Below, one piece after another: positions 8,917 to 20,799 of a stretch of 64,000 bases of DNA. Within the stretch, counting starts at the first letter, position 1; each line of letters starts with the position of its first letter. The position numbers and the translations under genes are program-made. The DNA comes from Lumbricus rubellus (taxonomy: Eukaryota; Annelida; Clitellata; Crassiclitellata; Lumbricidae), in the NCBI GenBank assembly GCA_945859605.1, contig OX243818.1:38008273-38072272 (forward strand), read 5' to 3'. The notes below the pieces were generated by a model. It had not been told where the DNA came from. It saw only the letters and a program-made list of their open reading frames with translations, and did no database searches.

Positions 8917-9972
8917 GTATGGTGCGATTGCGGATAATATTAGGCCTATAGGCCGCTAAGAATGGACGGAGTTTGGTTTCAGTTCTTCGGGCGGGGGGCT
9001 ACTTGGACCTTAATGCGGAGGCATGCCATTTTCTCATAATTGTAAAAAACATGTTTTTTTCGTTTTTTGTTTTCCCAAAAACCTTCTTTTTCATTTTTCA
9101 AATCGTTTTTTATGGGTTTTTTCTTTAAATTTATTTATTCTTTTACTTTCTGTTATTATTTTCCTAAATTTTAATTTTTTATGATATTCCTTATGTTTTC
9201 CGCCAACTCTCAAGAATTCAGCTATCTAAAGTCATTATTTCATCGTTTAACATCATCATTTAAGAGATAGCCTGCGTGTAGTAGGCTAGGTTCCTAATGA
9301 AGGTTTTAAAGGTTAAAATGCGGTTTTAGATGTAACAAAGTCAAATTATTTTCCGTATCCGTGTTTTTATCGTTTTTTGTGTTTTTTTTTATTTTTCGAA
9401 AAAAAACACGTTTTCCCGTTCTTTATTATTCCGTTTCCATCGGTTTTTACATATGTGCATTTTCCCATCCAAAAAAGTTCATGACCTTTTTTGATGATGC
9501 ACCGCGGTCGTGAGCCTTCTTGGGGCTTAACACCCAGCTCCTGATAAAAAATCCGCCAATATCGCTAAGCATACGTTCCCAAAATGCCAAAACTGGAATC
9601 TACATACACAGTAATTTAGGCCTACAAACAATTAGGCTAGCCTACATGTACCATACCCACAGCTAAACAGGCAGACAGATGGACGGCTAAGGTGGGTGAT
9701 GTTTAGAGTTGATATGACGAGAGATGTGAGGAGAAGAGGAAGAATCAGGATAGGATTTGCGGAAGAGCAATGTTTTCAGTTTTGAGCGAAAGACTTATGG
9801 GGAGATAGCGAGAGGTGGAGTTTTGGTGAGCTCGTATGATGGGTCGGAAGTTTGTCGTAGTGCTGGCGGAAGTTTTATACAAATTGTTCGATGATCAATC
9901 GTCCGGTGATCAATCAGGCCTATTGTGCCCTTACCAAACTAGATTGTACTGCCTAAAGAGTTCGGTTTTCAG
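8917..9972. other. No gene seen
   Basis: AT-rich intergenic DNA with T-rich runs around 9030-9200 and 9355-9440 (CGTTTTTTGTTTT-like). It contains one GACCTTTTTT motif near 9482, shared with several MITEs. No coding signal. Confidence 0.5.
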
Positions 9973-10556
9973 CAGTGGCGGAGCCAGGATTTCAGGTTTG
10001 GGGGGGCTGAAGCCCTAAGCCGAAAATTTTTTTTACGAAGCGCCGAAGGCGCCAAGTTGCGAGTGCCGAAGGCACGAAGTCCATACCGACTAGGGGGTCT
10101 GGGGGAGCGTCGTAAGCTCCCCCAGCGGGGTCTGGGGCGGAGCCCCAGCCGCCAACGCATTTTTGGCTCTGTTGACCTCAACTGGAACCATTTTTATGCT
10201 TTTTTGCCAGCTATATATGAACGATAAAATCATGAAAACTTCAATAAGAAGTCGTTTTGCAGAGTCGCAGACTACGAGTATATAAGAATGTCAAAATAGG
10301 CCTACTATTGTAAAAGAAATGGGCTTAGAAATTAAAAATGGGCTTAATCTTTAGGCTACTATAATCACAAAAGTTAAAAGTTTAAGCCTATAGCCTAACA
10401 AGTTTATAAGTATACTGTCATGTGGGTAGGCCTACTGTATACATAGGAAACCCTAGGGGCATGTCATATGTAGTGGGTTTTTCCTCATTTTAAAAACTTA
10501 TTCCGTGAAGGCTTAACCTATACTTTTGTGTAATTTGCAACCATTGCTTATAGTCA

Positions 10557-10880
10557 TTCATTCATTCATTTCAAGAATTTATATGGCGCCCCTTCTAGAA
10601 ATCCACTCAGAAGAGCTCCAAGTTCAGCCGCGGTGAAACAAAAAAGTTTTAAGGAGCTTGCAGAACACTGACAAGTCAACCCTAGGTAGCAAGCGCATCT
10701 GCATCGGCCGGGAGACTATTCCAGGCAGAAAGACCTACAACTGAGAAAGCACGACGCGACGCTGACAAGTTGATGTTTCAACACGTGCATGGGACCAAAA
10801 GCTTACCGCTAGAGGCAGAGCGAAGGGCTTTGCGAGACAGGGCGGACTCATCCCTCTGCCAGTGTTGAGCCACTAGCAGA
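10557..10880. repeat. Old dispersed repeat inside the hAT element
   Basis: Begins ATTCATTCATTTCAAGAATTTATATGGCGCC-like and resembles the repeat at 7605-8330 (CTCAGAAGAGCTCC). Non-coding; probably a decayed minus-strand LINE/SINE 3' region. Confidence 0.4.
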
Positions 10881-11509
10881 GATATGAGTTTTGAGGGAGG
10901 AGATATGCTCCTCCCCATTATCGAAATGTTTTTTTTATTTCCACGCTGCAATGGTAGCATTTTTGACTGTCATTATAGCGAAAATACCCATCAGTTCAGT
11001 GCTGATACGACTTCAAAAGTGTCTCCTCCAATTGCTTAAATCTGTCAAATTTTCTAACAGTAGGCTACTATTATGGTATTATTTTGAACTGTCATCGCAG
11101 CAGAATCTCTTATAATTTTCATTGCTGAAAGACATCGTGTAGGAGTTCAATAAATATCCACTCCCCATTTTTATCTAAATACCTCATAATCTTAGTGCTG
11201 ATAGTCGTGGTTTGTGACTTCAGAAAGTGCCCCTCCTGTTGTTTAAAATTTTAAATCTCCACACTGTAAAGGTAACATTTTAAGCTCTTATCACAATAAA
11301 TTTCTCATAATTTCATTGCTGAAGGACCTGGTTTAGAGTTCAATAAAATATGTCTCCACCACGTTTAAACTTGTGGATTTACTCACTGCAAGGGTAACAT
11401 TTTAAGATGTCGTCTTAACAGAATTGCTCATCATTGATAAGCAATGGATAACACTGTACAAGTGTACAAGTAGCAATTTATAATGATATGCTATACCGGT
11501 ATTTGACTT

Positions 11510-11810
11510 TTTCAAATGAAGAAGTACTAATGATGGTAGAAGAGAAAAGATCTTTGCTGGACACAATAAAGATAAGACAAAAGAATTGGGTGGGACATTT
11601 GCTAAGAGGTGACTCACTGCAGAAAGAAATAATCGAAGGAAGATTGGAGGGAAAGAGGTGCAGATCGAGGAAGGCCTAGACAAAAACTGCTGGACGGGAT
11701 GATGGAAGAGGGATACAGAGAACTGAAGGACATGGCACAACAGGGTGAAAAGTGGAAACATTGGACGTTTGGACCTGCCACTTGGCAGAGAACGTAAAGA
11801 AGAAGAAGAT
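11510..11810 (+). pseudogene. Non-LTR retrotransposon 3' remnant (RT C-terminus)
   Basis: Translation reads IKIRQKNWVGHLLRGD, then IEGRLEGKR in one frame and, after a frameshift, GRPRQKLLDGMM, YRELKDMAQ and the terminal TW segment. The order W(V/I)GH-LLR, GKR-RGRPR and a final Trp-rich tail is typical of the extreme C-terminus of several LINE clades. A (GAA)n tail follows at about 11797. Lies inside the hAT-like element. Confidence 0.65.
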
Positions 11811-12784
11811 ATTTGAAATATTTATTAAATATATGGGTTGGCCTACACTTAAGCATCTCCGAGGCTTCGTCCCCCCCAACCACAAACAGGCCCGGCATTA
11901 GGGAAAGGCGAACGAGTCTGTAGCCGCCGTGGGCCCTGCGCTTTCAGGTCCTCGCGCTACTCACCTTAATTTTTACTGTGATGATATTGGCAGCTTTAAT
12001 CGCTTGGCAGAATTAATTAATAGCCTACTGAGGTCATGTTGCCAAAATTAATTAAAGTGATTGGGTGTGTTGGAAAAGATTCTGAAAGAGCGAGTCTGCA
12101 AATAAAGCGAGTCACAACTACTAGTGTACATGCAGGCTAGGTGCCTAGGTCTGGACTGAAAGTGAGACGGGTCTGTCAGGGTCTGCGACCCGGCATTGAT
12201 TTTCGTGATCTGCTGGTGCCGGGTATAAGTCGGGAAGCAAGCTTAACAATTTTTGGGAAAACAACTAAAAAAGCAGGTCGTCAGATAGGCTACAATAAAT
12301 AGGTAAAATGGTATGATTTTGAAATTTTTTGAGCAAATGACTAAAAAATGGTCGTCAGGTACCAAAAATGGGTAAAATTTGTACAATTTTGGGCGGATGA
12401 CCAAAAAAGATCGTCAGAAAACTTTCGGCTCAAAGGCTTCGGTTCGTCGGAACTTCGTCCGCCACAGTCAGACCCGGCAACTTTCCCAAACCACTTTCAG
12501 CCCTGGGCTATTCCTGCCGGTAGAATTCGAGTTTTCTAGAATATTAAAGCCTATGGTATAAGCTTACAGTGCCTTATTGGCAGGAAATCAACTTCGCAAA
12601 TGCTATGCTTGAGAACCCTTTTCAGAGAATCGCTTGCTGCATTGGGCCCCGCATACCCTAGGGCCGGGCTTGACTACAAACTTGTGGAACATCTCCATGG
12701 CATTTCCCCAAGTCTCCCATGAGTGCTGCTGCTAATTGAAACCCCATTTCGTATGTGATTGTACAGGACTAGCTGGGGGCTGGA

Positions 12785-13290
12785 ATTCCGAACTGGCAGG
12801 ATGAAGGAGGCTGAGGTCCGGACCGGTCTGCAGGATGGAAGGGGCTGAAAGTCCGAACTGGAGTCTGGCGAAATGAAGGAGCTGAGGTCCCGACCGGTCT
12901 GCAGGATGGAAGGGGCTGAAAGTCCGAACTGGCGAAATGAAGTGGCCTGAGGTCCGGACCGGTCTGGAGAATGAAAGGGGCTGAAAGTCCGAACTGGCGA
13001 GATGGAGGGGCTGAGGTCAGGACCGGTCTGTAGGAGTGAAGGGGCTGAAAGTCCGAACTGGCGAGATGAAGGGGCTGAGGTCCGGACCGGTCTGGAGGAG
13101 TGAAGGGGCTGAAAGTCCGAACTAGCGGAAGAAACGGGGCTGAGGTCCGGAGCGGTCTGGAGGATGGAGGGGCCTGAAAGTTTGAACTAGCGGAAGGAAG
13201 AGAGCTGTGGTCCGGAGCAGTCTGGAGGATGGAGTGGGCTGAAAGTCCGAACTAGCGAGAGGAAGGGGGCTGAGGTCCGGATTGTTCTGA
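12785..13290. repeat. ~64-bp minisatellite, about 8 units
   Basis: Units start CTGAGGTCCGGACCGG and contain GGGGCTGAAAGTCCGAACT. Copies differ by a few substitutions and small indels, with later units more diverged. Located in the right third of the hAT-like element. Confidence 0.85.
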
Positions 13291-13538
13291 ATCCGGGTGG
13301 GAGGGGAAGGGCTGGATCCACCAGGACAATTTTGAATTTCGCCACAATAACATAGTTGATTTCGGTGCCGTTGGTCGTTGTCTAGTTTCCTTATTGCGAA
13401 GAAAGCGTTATAGACATTTTCGGCTTTTTCCTTTGGGGGGCTTAGCCACGTTTAGGGGGGCTTAGCCCCCCCTAGCCCCCCCCTGGCGCCGCCACTGGTT
13501 TTCAGTGGTGAGTGGAAAGTAGCAGAGTACATGTAAAT

Positions 13539-13705
13539 CATGGGCGGAGTTTATCAGAGGCTAGGGGGGCTAACCCCCCCCCCAGGAAAGCCCAGATTCA
13601 ACTTTTGTACCATGAAAATGGTATCCTTTTCGGAGTTAGCCCCCCCTAAGAAGGCCCCGACTCGGGGTTAGCCCTTCCAAGAACGGAAACCAAACTTCGC
13701 CCATG
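13539..13705. mobile_element. hAT-like MITE (167 bp)
   Basis: Termini CATGGGCGGAGTTT and AACTTCGCCCATG; the 8-bp flank ATGTAAAT is perfectly duplicated (13531-13538 and 13706-13713). The interior has GGGGGGCTAACCCCCC-type palindromes. It lies 34 bp to the right of the duplication of the larger hAT element. Confidence 0.8.
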
Positions 13706-13713
13706 ATGTAAAT

Positions 13714-14730
13714 GGAGGAGAGGTTTGATAAAGGAGCGAGCTATAGCCTAGTTACCGGCGATGGATGAGAAAACTGGCGGGGTCTCATGGCAGTCCATTT
13801 GAACATAGGCTATCAATAAATCGTTTCTTTCCACTGACCTCTTTGCAACTTGAAGAAAATCGCAAATCATGATTCCGACGTTCGTGACTACTTTCGCTTT
13901 CGTTTCCCAAATCTATTCTTGCAGTGACATCCATTACAGCGATCGTTTGCGGAAACAGGTTACATTGAAGTTGTGCCTTTAATAGTTGTTTCTTTAGGCT
14001 ACTGAACGATCCTGTTATGATTAAAACGTTGACTTCTTAAGAAAGTTTAACATTACAATGGCTACTGATTTAACAAGAGACACATAAATTATAAATACGA
14101 CCTAGGCCTAATTATAGGCTATGAGAAAATATAAATCCTACTTCGTGGTGGCGTCAACAAGGCTGAACATGAAATAGGCCTAATTGGCGTCTATTTTTAG
14201 GAAGGAACTTTTACGCATCATCGCACAACACATCTTTGTTGCTGCAACTGAACGTTTGGCACTCCGCTGGTAAATACGCGGTCATGCGATGTTTCATTAA
14301 GAAATGTTACCCTACATAAGTCAACATAGGCCTAATTCATGTCGATGACCATAAATTTTAATGAAATTTCAGAATAATGACCCGTGATGCTCTAGCCGAG
14401 TGCTATATAAATTACTTCACATTCAAAGCTATAATGCATCTCATATCGATGACCATCAATCAGAGTGATAACATTTACGTATCTGACGGTAGGCCTACAC
14501 GTCAGAGAGGCCTACTAAATGATATCATTCTGATTGTCTCTGGGTGCTGCAACAGTAAACAATTTCTCACGAGGAGCCTCAACCAGAGGAAATTGACTAA
14601 GTTTGCATGATAGGCTACAACCTCAGTGGCTGGCGGAACGTTGGAAACTTGCTTGTTCTTCTAAATAGTCGTGACGTCATTAGTTTCGTCATCCGCGTTA
14701 CGTCATTTATAGCTTGGAATGTGAAGTAAT
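13714..14730. other. No gene seen
   Basis: AT-rich intergenic DNA with several TAGGCCTA palindromes. The 77-aa ORF at 14377 has no recognisable features. Confidence 0.5.
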
Positions 14731-14734
14731 TTAT

Positions 14735-15050
14735 ATAGCACCTGTAGACCTTAATACTCAATTCGCTCTTCAGCTTCTTTATTGGCGCTTATTTATGGTC
14801 ATCCAGGCTCTAAACTGCAGTTTTTGTAGGCCTGCCTTATTATTTCTATAGAAGTTGGATTTATGACTGGCGGAAGTTTGTTCCAAAGAGGCGGAACAAC
14901 AAAATGCATTGCTTTAAATATTAATATTTTCTCATACAACTTTTGTGTGATGTTTCTTGACGAAATGGCACTAAATGGAACCTTGGAGAATAGTAGATTC
15001 AAACTTTCATTTTTAACGACCACTCTACTATGGTTCCACCCTAGCCATTT
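14735..15050 (-). pseudogene. LINE 3' remnant (CR1/L2-like C-terminus)
   Basis: The minus-strand reading includes FVVPPLWNKLPPVINP, matching the (A/P)xLWNxLPxxIR block near the C-terminus of CR1/L2-type elements. It is followed on the minus strand by GTGCTATATAAATTAC, the same kind of tail as at 48211-48241 and in the SINEs. Short and decayed. Confidence 0.55.
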
Positions 15051-15054
15051 TTAG

Positions 15055-16260
15055 TGGATTTGGATAAACCCCGTTTCTAAAAGAGCAATTAATAATTTCA
15101 GATAGGCCTAGGCCAAAATTTTATGGTTTTTATTATGTTTGAAAGGCTACAAAAGACTATATCATATAGGTCTATGCCTTTAACATGGGGGGGGGTGAAT
15201 TGTAGGCCTAGGCCTAGCCTACTGCTTAATTGCAATAATTCATCCATCTCTATTTTATCAAGACCAAATAATTCTAGTTTTGAGGAAGTCAAATTTTCCA
15301 AGGTTAGACACAGAGTTAGGAATGGGCCTATTATTATTGCTATGGAATGCGTTATATCAGTGAAGTAGGCTAGTTTATTGCATTTGCAACTTTTATTATA
15401 TACAGGTCTGTGGAGAGGACACCATTTATATTTATCGATTCAATATCCATGCTCTCATCATTGTATCTAACTTTATTGATTATTATTTTTATCATGCGAA
15501 ACCATCTCTGATGATAGGGACGTGGTTAAGGTAATGGCATTTTGACAGCGTCTTTAGGTTTAGCGACGAATTTGTGCGAAATTTAAAGCTGCAATTCCAT
15601 CACTCATTCGCTATTATGGAGATTTATACAGCACCCTTTTAAGGTTACTACTCAATCGGCATAAAAGCAGTTTAAGGCTAAAATAATCTGAACAAACCCA
15701 AGGCAAAACAATAGAAAGTGGAGGCCCCTTCCATATTCATGAAGCCAATAGCAGAGCAATTACCTTGCGATTTTTTCCACAGAAAGGGTAACAACGCGAG
15801 AGAACGACTATGCGAAAATTGGATTGAGTGAAAGACAACACAAACAAAAACAGCTATAATCGATCATGTATACGGCATATCATCAGCGCAATAAAAGAAG
15901 CAGTTCTATGGAGCTAAAGTTCTTGACTGAACAGTAACATAAATCGAATTAAACGTGTCTGAAAGCCGCAAAAGACACTTAATTATGTTCACTCTTACAA
16001 TGTATGGTCAAAACAGCAAAACTCCGTTGTACTTTGTTAAAGTCAAATAGATAAGCATGAATTGATTCATGCTTGTAATAATAAGTTCAGTAGGCCTACT
16101 TTACTTTTCCATGTATCTTTATTCAGAATTGCTGTGCTCAATAGCGTCAAATATTTCAAGCAATTTTTGGTTGAGGTATCGGTTCCTTTATAGGCTCGCA
16201 GATCATCATAATGTTTTATTTTCAAACGTGACGTAATAATAGTTTAGGTTCACCACGAAT
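15055..16260. other. No gene seen
   Basis: AT-rich DNA. A degraded repeat tail (GAGATTTATACAGCACCC) occurs near 15620. No convincing coding sequence. Confidence 0.5.
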
Positions 16261-16269
16261 TTCAGAATC

Positions 16270-16560
16270 TTAAGCACATCAAAATTTTCCGTGTAAACTA
16301 TGTCTGAAGAAACCCGAGTAGGAATGTATTCTGGTATAAATGAAATTAGTACCTTTTATCAAGCATGGACTGCAACATAATATTGCAGGCTGTACACTTT
16401 GGATAGTGTTCTACAAACTTGAGCCATAAACGGAATGGGTTTTTTATAACCTGCAGTATTTAAGTACATTTTCCGACATAGATGGCAACAGCATTGCTTT
16501 TCTCCAGTATGCGTTCTCGCGTGCAGCCTTAGATGCATGACGTTCATACTTGATTCTAAC
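16270..16560 (-). pseudogene. Decayed tandem copy of the zinc-finger gene 3' end
   Basis: This block aligns with the 3' end of the adjacent zinc-finger gene and its downstream sequence (16680-16990): shared segments include TATTCTGGTATA, TTTTATCAAG and TTCTACAAACTTGA-like stretches. The coding part retains LRLHARTHTGEKQ and one C-x2-C, but the last finger is broken. It represents a partial tandem duplication of about 300 bp, offset by roughly 400 bp. Confidence 0.7.
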
Positions 16561-16830
16561 CTTGAATAATTGGCAATGCATCATGTATTTTAAGCGATTT
16601 TTGGCCTAGACGTTGATTTATTTAGAAGATCGAAAATCGTGGCAATGTTTTATTTTATAAACATGACAGAGTTTTTTCGGAAATTTAAGATGGTCCACCA
16701 AAAGCTTTTCCTGATATATCTGAAATAGCAGGGTGAGAATATATTCTGGTATAGACTAAAAGAAATCACAACTTTTCATCAAGAATCGACTGAAATATAA
16801 TTTGACAGACTGTGAACTTTGGAAACTGTT

Positions 16831-18015
16831 TTACAAACTTGACCCATACACTATGTGGGTTTTTTCATGATGTCTCAGACCTGAAATACAAATGAACCTT
16901 TTCTGACATAGGCCTAGCTGGCAGATGTATGGTTTCTCTCCAGTATGTTTTCTCGTGTGCAACTTCAGTTGACCAACATACTTGGTTGTGTACTCACATA
17001 ATTGGCATTGGTATTGTTTCTTCTCTTCTATATGAATTCTTGAATGAATTTTAAGATCATTGGATCGGATAAATCGTCTGTGACATGCTTGACATTCATG
17101 TGGTTTTTCTCCAGTATGGATTCGAACATGATATTGCAGTTGAGAAGGGTTGGAATAACTGCGCTTACAAATTTGACATTGGAATGGTCTCTCTCCAGTA
17201 TGGATTCTAACATGGCTGTGTAGCACTGACGATGTGGAAAACGTCTTAGCACATAGAACACAGAGAAATGTTTTCTCACCTAAATGTGTTTTTTCATGAC
17301 TTCTTAGATGCGAAGCGCATGAGAAATTTTTTTGACATGATCGGCAGAGGTACGGTTTGTCTCCAGTGTGAATTCTTGTGTGCCTCTTCAGATAACTTTT
17401 ATACTTAGTTTTAAATTCGCATAACTGGCATTGGTAAGGCATTTCTACTGTATGGGTTATAGCATGACTTGCTAGACCGGAATACCGAGAAAAAGTTTTT
17501 TTGCATACTTGGCATTGGAAAGATTTCTCTCCGGTATGAATCACTGCATGACATACTAGACGTGACGATTCAGAAAAACGCTTCTTGCATACTTGGCATT
17601 TATGCGGTTTTTCTCCAGTATGGATTCTAATATGTTTCTGTAGACTTTGGGAAGACGATAAATATTTATCACAAATCTCACACCGAAATGGTTTTTCTCC
17701 AGTGTGGCTTCTACTGTGTCTTTCAAGACGTGAAGAGTATGCGAATTTTTTACCACATGCTGGGCAAAGGAACACTTTTTCTGCAATATGGATTGTTTTG
17801 TGCTCCTTTAGATCGCTGCCACGCATAAAGTTTTGTTTGCAAAAATCGCATGAACCGTGTGTCTCCGTTTTGAACTGATTTATCTCATTTTCATTCGCAC
17901 GACTATCCAATACAGATGATTTCTGACATAACTGGTAACTTCCTATATTTTCTTGTGTTGCATTTCCGGTGGAAGAGCCTATTGAATTATTGGAAGACAG
18001 TCTTTTCGAACTCAT
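16831..18015 (-). CDS. C2H2 zinc-finger protein, 12 fingers
   Basis: A single open exon encodes 394 residues. After a Ser/Asn-rich N-terminus (residues 1-54) come twelve consecutive C2H2 fingers, from CDFCKQNF to CQKRFICISGLRHHEKTH, most joined by TGEKPF/H/Y-type linkers, so the protein is expected to bind DNA in the nucleus. Fingers 6 and 11 (CQLCEFKTKYKSYLKRH, CQLCEYTTKYVGQLKLH) are the hydrophobic subtype found in many invertebrate fingers. The last finger has CQLGLC (C-x4-C). No KRAB, BTB, SET or ZAD domain is seen, so no specific orthologue is claimed. The start has no competing upstream ATG in frame nearby. A decayed partial duplicate lies just downstream. Confidence 0.85.
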   Translation of the reverse strand: MSSKRLSSNNSIGSSTGNATQENIGSYQLCQKSSVLDSRANENEINQFKTETHGSCDFCKQNFMRGSDLKEHKTIHIAEKVFLCPACGKKFAYSSRLERHSRSHTGEKPFRCEICDKYLSSSQSLQKHIRIHTGEKPHKCQVCKKRFSESSRLVCHAVIHTGEKSFQCQVCKKTFSRYSGLASHAITHTVEMPYQCQLCEFKTKYKSYLKRHTRIHTGDKPYLCRSCQKNFSCASHLRSHEKTHLGEKTFLCVLCAKTFSTSSVLHSHVRIHTGERPFQCQICKRSYSNPSQLQYHVRIHTGEKPHECQACHRRFIRSNDLKIHSRIHIEEKKQYQCQLCEYTTKYVGQLKLHTRKHTGEKPYICQLGLCQKRFICISGLRHHEKTHIVYGSSL

Positions 18016-18254
18016 TGCTAATCATTATTTGTCTGATTTTTGCCGAAACAATGATTTGATAATAAGCTAACCGGTGATTGATTTCTTTAGCCCAATCTGT
18101 TGCAAATGTCTTGGGCTGAAGTTATTATCCAACTTAGATTGCAGCAAGCTGTTCGTCTTTTAAAACTGAGTAGGCTACTCTAAGCATCCAGTAAGAAACC
18201 CAACCTTCTCTTGGATTTATATATTCACTTTCTTAATCTGATAAAAGAAAAAAC

Positions 18255-18630
18255 GGTGTCACGACAACTCGTTCACCGACAACTCGTCCAACGACAACTC
18301 GTCCACGGACAACTGGTTCACCGACAGCTGGTTCACCGAAATAGAAGCCGGATTATTGAGAAAACGCTTGGGCAATAGAAGCTGGATGAAGGTTCTTTAT
18401 TTACGAAATAGGAGCTGGATTTATGAGAAAAAGTCTAATGGTTTTCTTTCTTAAATGGAAGCTGAATTGATGATTTTCATCATGTGTCTCAACATGTATC
18501 CAGCTTCTATTTCCCAAGCGTTTTCTCAATAATCCGGCTTCTATTTCAGTGGACGAGTTGTCGGTGGACGAGTTGTCCGTGAACCAGTTGTCGTTGAACC
18601 AGTTGTCTGTGAACCAGTTGTCGTGGAACC
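18255..18630. mobile_element. Inverted-repeat element with terminal arrays of CGACAACTSGTYCA
   Basis: Both ends carry five or so units of CGACAACTCGTCCA / CGACAACTGGTTCA in inverted orientation and continue into an inverted core (AATAGAAGCCGGATTATTGAG, ATAGAAGCTGGAT), so almost the whole 376 bp is a hairpin. Termini are GGTGTC and (reverse complement) GGTTCC. AGAAAAAAC is perfectly duplicated (18246-18254 and 18631-18639; 9 bp). Same terminal start and duplication size as the element at 8418-8907, with a different module sequence. Confidence 0.85.
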
Positions 18631-18639
18631 AGAAAAAAC

Positions 18640-19447
18640 ACATCGTACTTGAGATCATAAAGAGAATATTAAACTGAAAAGGAAAAACAATAAGTATATG
18701 CATTTGTCAGAACTGATTATTTAATGAGCGATTAACGTGAATTAAAATTATATCATAAGTTACTTTGTAGAGAAGGCCGTTGGATATAGTGACGTCATCA
18801 TACTCGCGTTCAAATGCGAACAAGGAGTTTGTATGTTACAGAAGAGGTTGCAAGTTCAATCGTGACGCAGTCTTAAAGTTGGAAGTCAGAAGCATCGACG
18901 TATATTGATATCAATATACATGTACGTCGATGGTCAGAAGTTTGCCTTGGTCTAAACCTAACTTTGTATTTAAGAAATTCATTTATCAAATGAATTTCAA
19001 ATGAACATCAAACACAGAAATCGGATTTTAAAAAAAAATAAAGAATACGAAGAATCTGGAAGATATTAAAGAGTCGAACTCATTCCACTCTATGCGAGAT
19101 CATAGCCCAATTTTCCACGTCGACATCTTTGAGAAAGACATTGACACGTCACACATTGTCAATTAGACAGTTGCTTAACGAGAGCGCGAGTAGTAAGACT
19201 TATGGCCGTCCGGCGATGCCTTCAGCAGTCAGCAGCTCTCCCATGGTAGCTCTCCACTTTTGTCCATCCTGCGCCACAATGCGTCGCCTCCTGTATTGAC
19301 ATTCCCATTGTTTCACGGTCCTCTCTTATCGTGTCCATTTTTTCTTTGGTCTCCCCCTCGATAGAGTAGTAAGAGGAGGCGACAAAATGAACTACAAGAG
19401 ATTAGACATTAATTTTCACGGTGATGGATGTGATAGTTTCGATAGTA
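18640..19447. other. No gene seen
   Basis: AT-rich intergenic DNA. A short palindrome ACGTATATTGATATCAATATAC-like lies near 18900. The stretch at 19195-19400 is more GC-rich but has no ORF of note. Confidence 0.5.
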
Positions 19448-19455
19448 GCAGAGAT

Positions 19456-19810
19456 CATGGGCGCCCGCACATACGGGCAAGGGGGGCACTTGCCCCCTGG
19501 GAAATTGAAGCCTATTTTTCTCACTACTACTCTAGGCGTTTATAACAAATTTCTTCGCCTTAGAAATTAAAAAACTTACTTTTAACTAATGCTTTTCTAT
19601 TTATTAAACAAATTTTCTTGCCAAAAGAAACAATTCATATTAGAAAATGTAAAAGGTGAAACTGAGAAATTTACATCAAGAAACCTCTGTGAAAAATACC
19701 CATGCATGTTCTTAACTCCCCGCTATGCATTTTTGACCTCCCGCTAAAAATGTTTAAACGTTGACCATCGTGTTTTGCCCCTCCTGCAAAATTTTCTGCG
19801 GGCGCCCATG
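19456..19810. mobile_element. hAT-like MITE, family CATGGGCGCCCG (355 bp)
   Basis: Termini CATGGGCGCCCGCA and TGCGGGCGCCCATG. Flanks GCAGAGAT (19448-19455) and GCAGAGGT (19811-19818) are an 8-bp duplication with one mismatch. The left end has GGCAAGGGGGGCACTTGCCCCC. A second copy in the opposite orientation is at 31530-31821. Confidence 0.8.
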
Positions 19811-19892
19811 GCAGAGGTTGTTGGGGCAACAGAAGTTAGGCTACAGTGGTAGCTGAAGCAGAAGCAGCAGCATCGTTCCCCGTCTGTGCAGC

Positions 19893-20468
19893 GGTTCCAC
19901 GACAACTGGTCTACCGACAACTCGTCTACCGACAACTCGTCTCCGGACAATTGGTCTAACGACAACTGGTCTACAGACGAATAGTAGGCCTATTGATGAA
20001 ATAGAAGCTGGATTTACGAAAATTATTTTGTAGCTTCAATGGAAGCTGGATTGGTGATTTTATTTATTTATTCCAACATGCACCCATTTCTACTTCAAAT
20101 ATAAAATACTTTCATCCAGCTTCTATTTCTCGCCTGCTATTTTAGTCAATCCAGCTTCTATTTCAGATATAAAAATATCCTCATCCAGCTTCCATTACTT
20201 CAGCGGTTTTCTTATCAATCCATCTTCTATTTAAGATATAGAAATACCTTCTTCCAGCTTTTATTTATCATGCGTTATTTTCGTCAATCCAGCTTCTATT
20301 TCACGTCTAAAAGAACCATCATCCAGATTCCATTTCTCTTGCGTTTTTTCATCAATCCAACCACCATTTCACCTCTAAAAACTGTCATCCAGCTTCCATT
20401 TCTCAAGCGCTGGATCAGTAGACCAGTTGTCGTTAGACGAATTGTCCGGAGACCACTTGTCGGCTGGC
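19893..20468. mobile_element. Inverted-repeat element with terminal arrays of CGACAACTSGTCTA
   Basis: The left array (19893-19980) repeats CGACAACTGGTCTAC; the right array (20420-20468) is its inverse and more decayed. The core contains many alternating copies of ATCCAGCTTCTATTTC and its complement. Relative of 18255-18630; the target duplication is not clear. Confidence 0.7.
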
Positions 20469-20757
20469 GTGTGGCGGTCTTATTGACACCCGTTGACTAA
20501 AAATATATGAACAATGCGCAACAGTAGGCTAGGTCTATAATATAAAATCATTATCAGTCTATAAGATCTCGACTTAACCGTGTTGCAACGTTGCCTAGTC
20601 TTAGAAACCTTCAGGGTAGTGTAGGCCTATATTATCTTCTGGAGGGTCATTCTGCTTCTGTTAGAAAGGTTCATCGTATTTGTGAAGTGCTTAGCAGTAC
20701 TTATAGTAAGCCTACAATCATGTAAGTGTCATAATTGAGTTGGGAGTTGAAATATAG

Positions 20758-20758
<1 letters not shown>

Positions 20759-20794
<36 letters not shown>
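20759..20794. repeat. (TA)n microsatellite
   Basis: About 18 TA dinucleotides. Confidence 0.9.
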
Positions 20795-20798
<4 letters not shown>

Positions 20799-20799
20799 A

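Larger units (their letters stand above)
9973..13497. mobile_element. hAT-like element (3.5 kb), no transposase recognised
   Basis: Termini CAGTGGCGGAGCCAGG and CCTGGCGCCGCCACTG are inverted repeats, and GTTTTCAG is perfectly duplicated at 9965-9972 and 13498-13505 (8 bp). CAGTGGCGGA termini with an 8-bp duplication are classic hAT. GC-rich subterminal blocks occur at both ends (9983-10160; 13430-13490). Inside are an old dispersed repeat (10557-10880), a LINE 3' remnant (about 11510-11810), three GACTAAAAAAGGTCGTC-type motifs (12260-12420) and a minisatellite (12785-13290). No long transposase ORF is visible, so it is non-autonomous or gutted. Confidence 0.8.

Noticed and set aside
16359..16547. 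Separate small zinc-finger gene
   Set aside because: Only one partly intact finger, and the DNA aligns with the 3' end of the neighbouring gene including non-coding flank.
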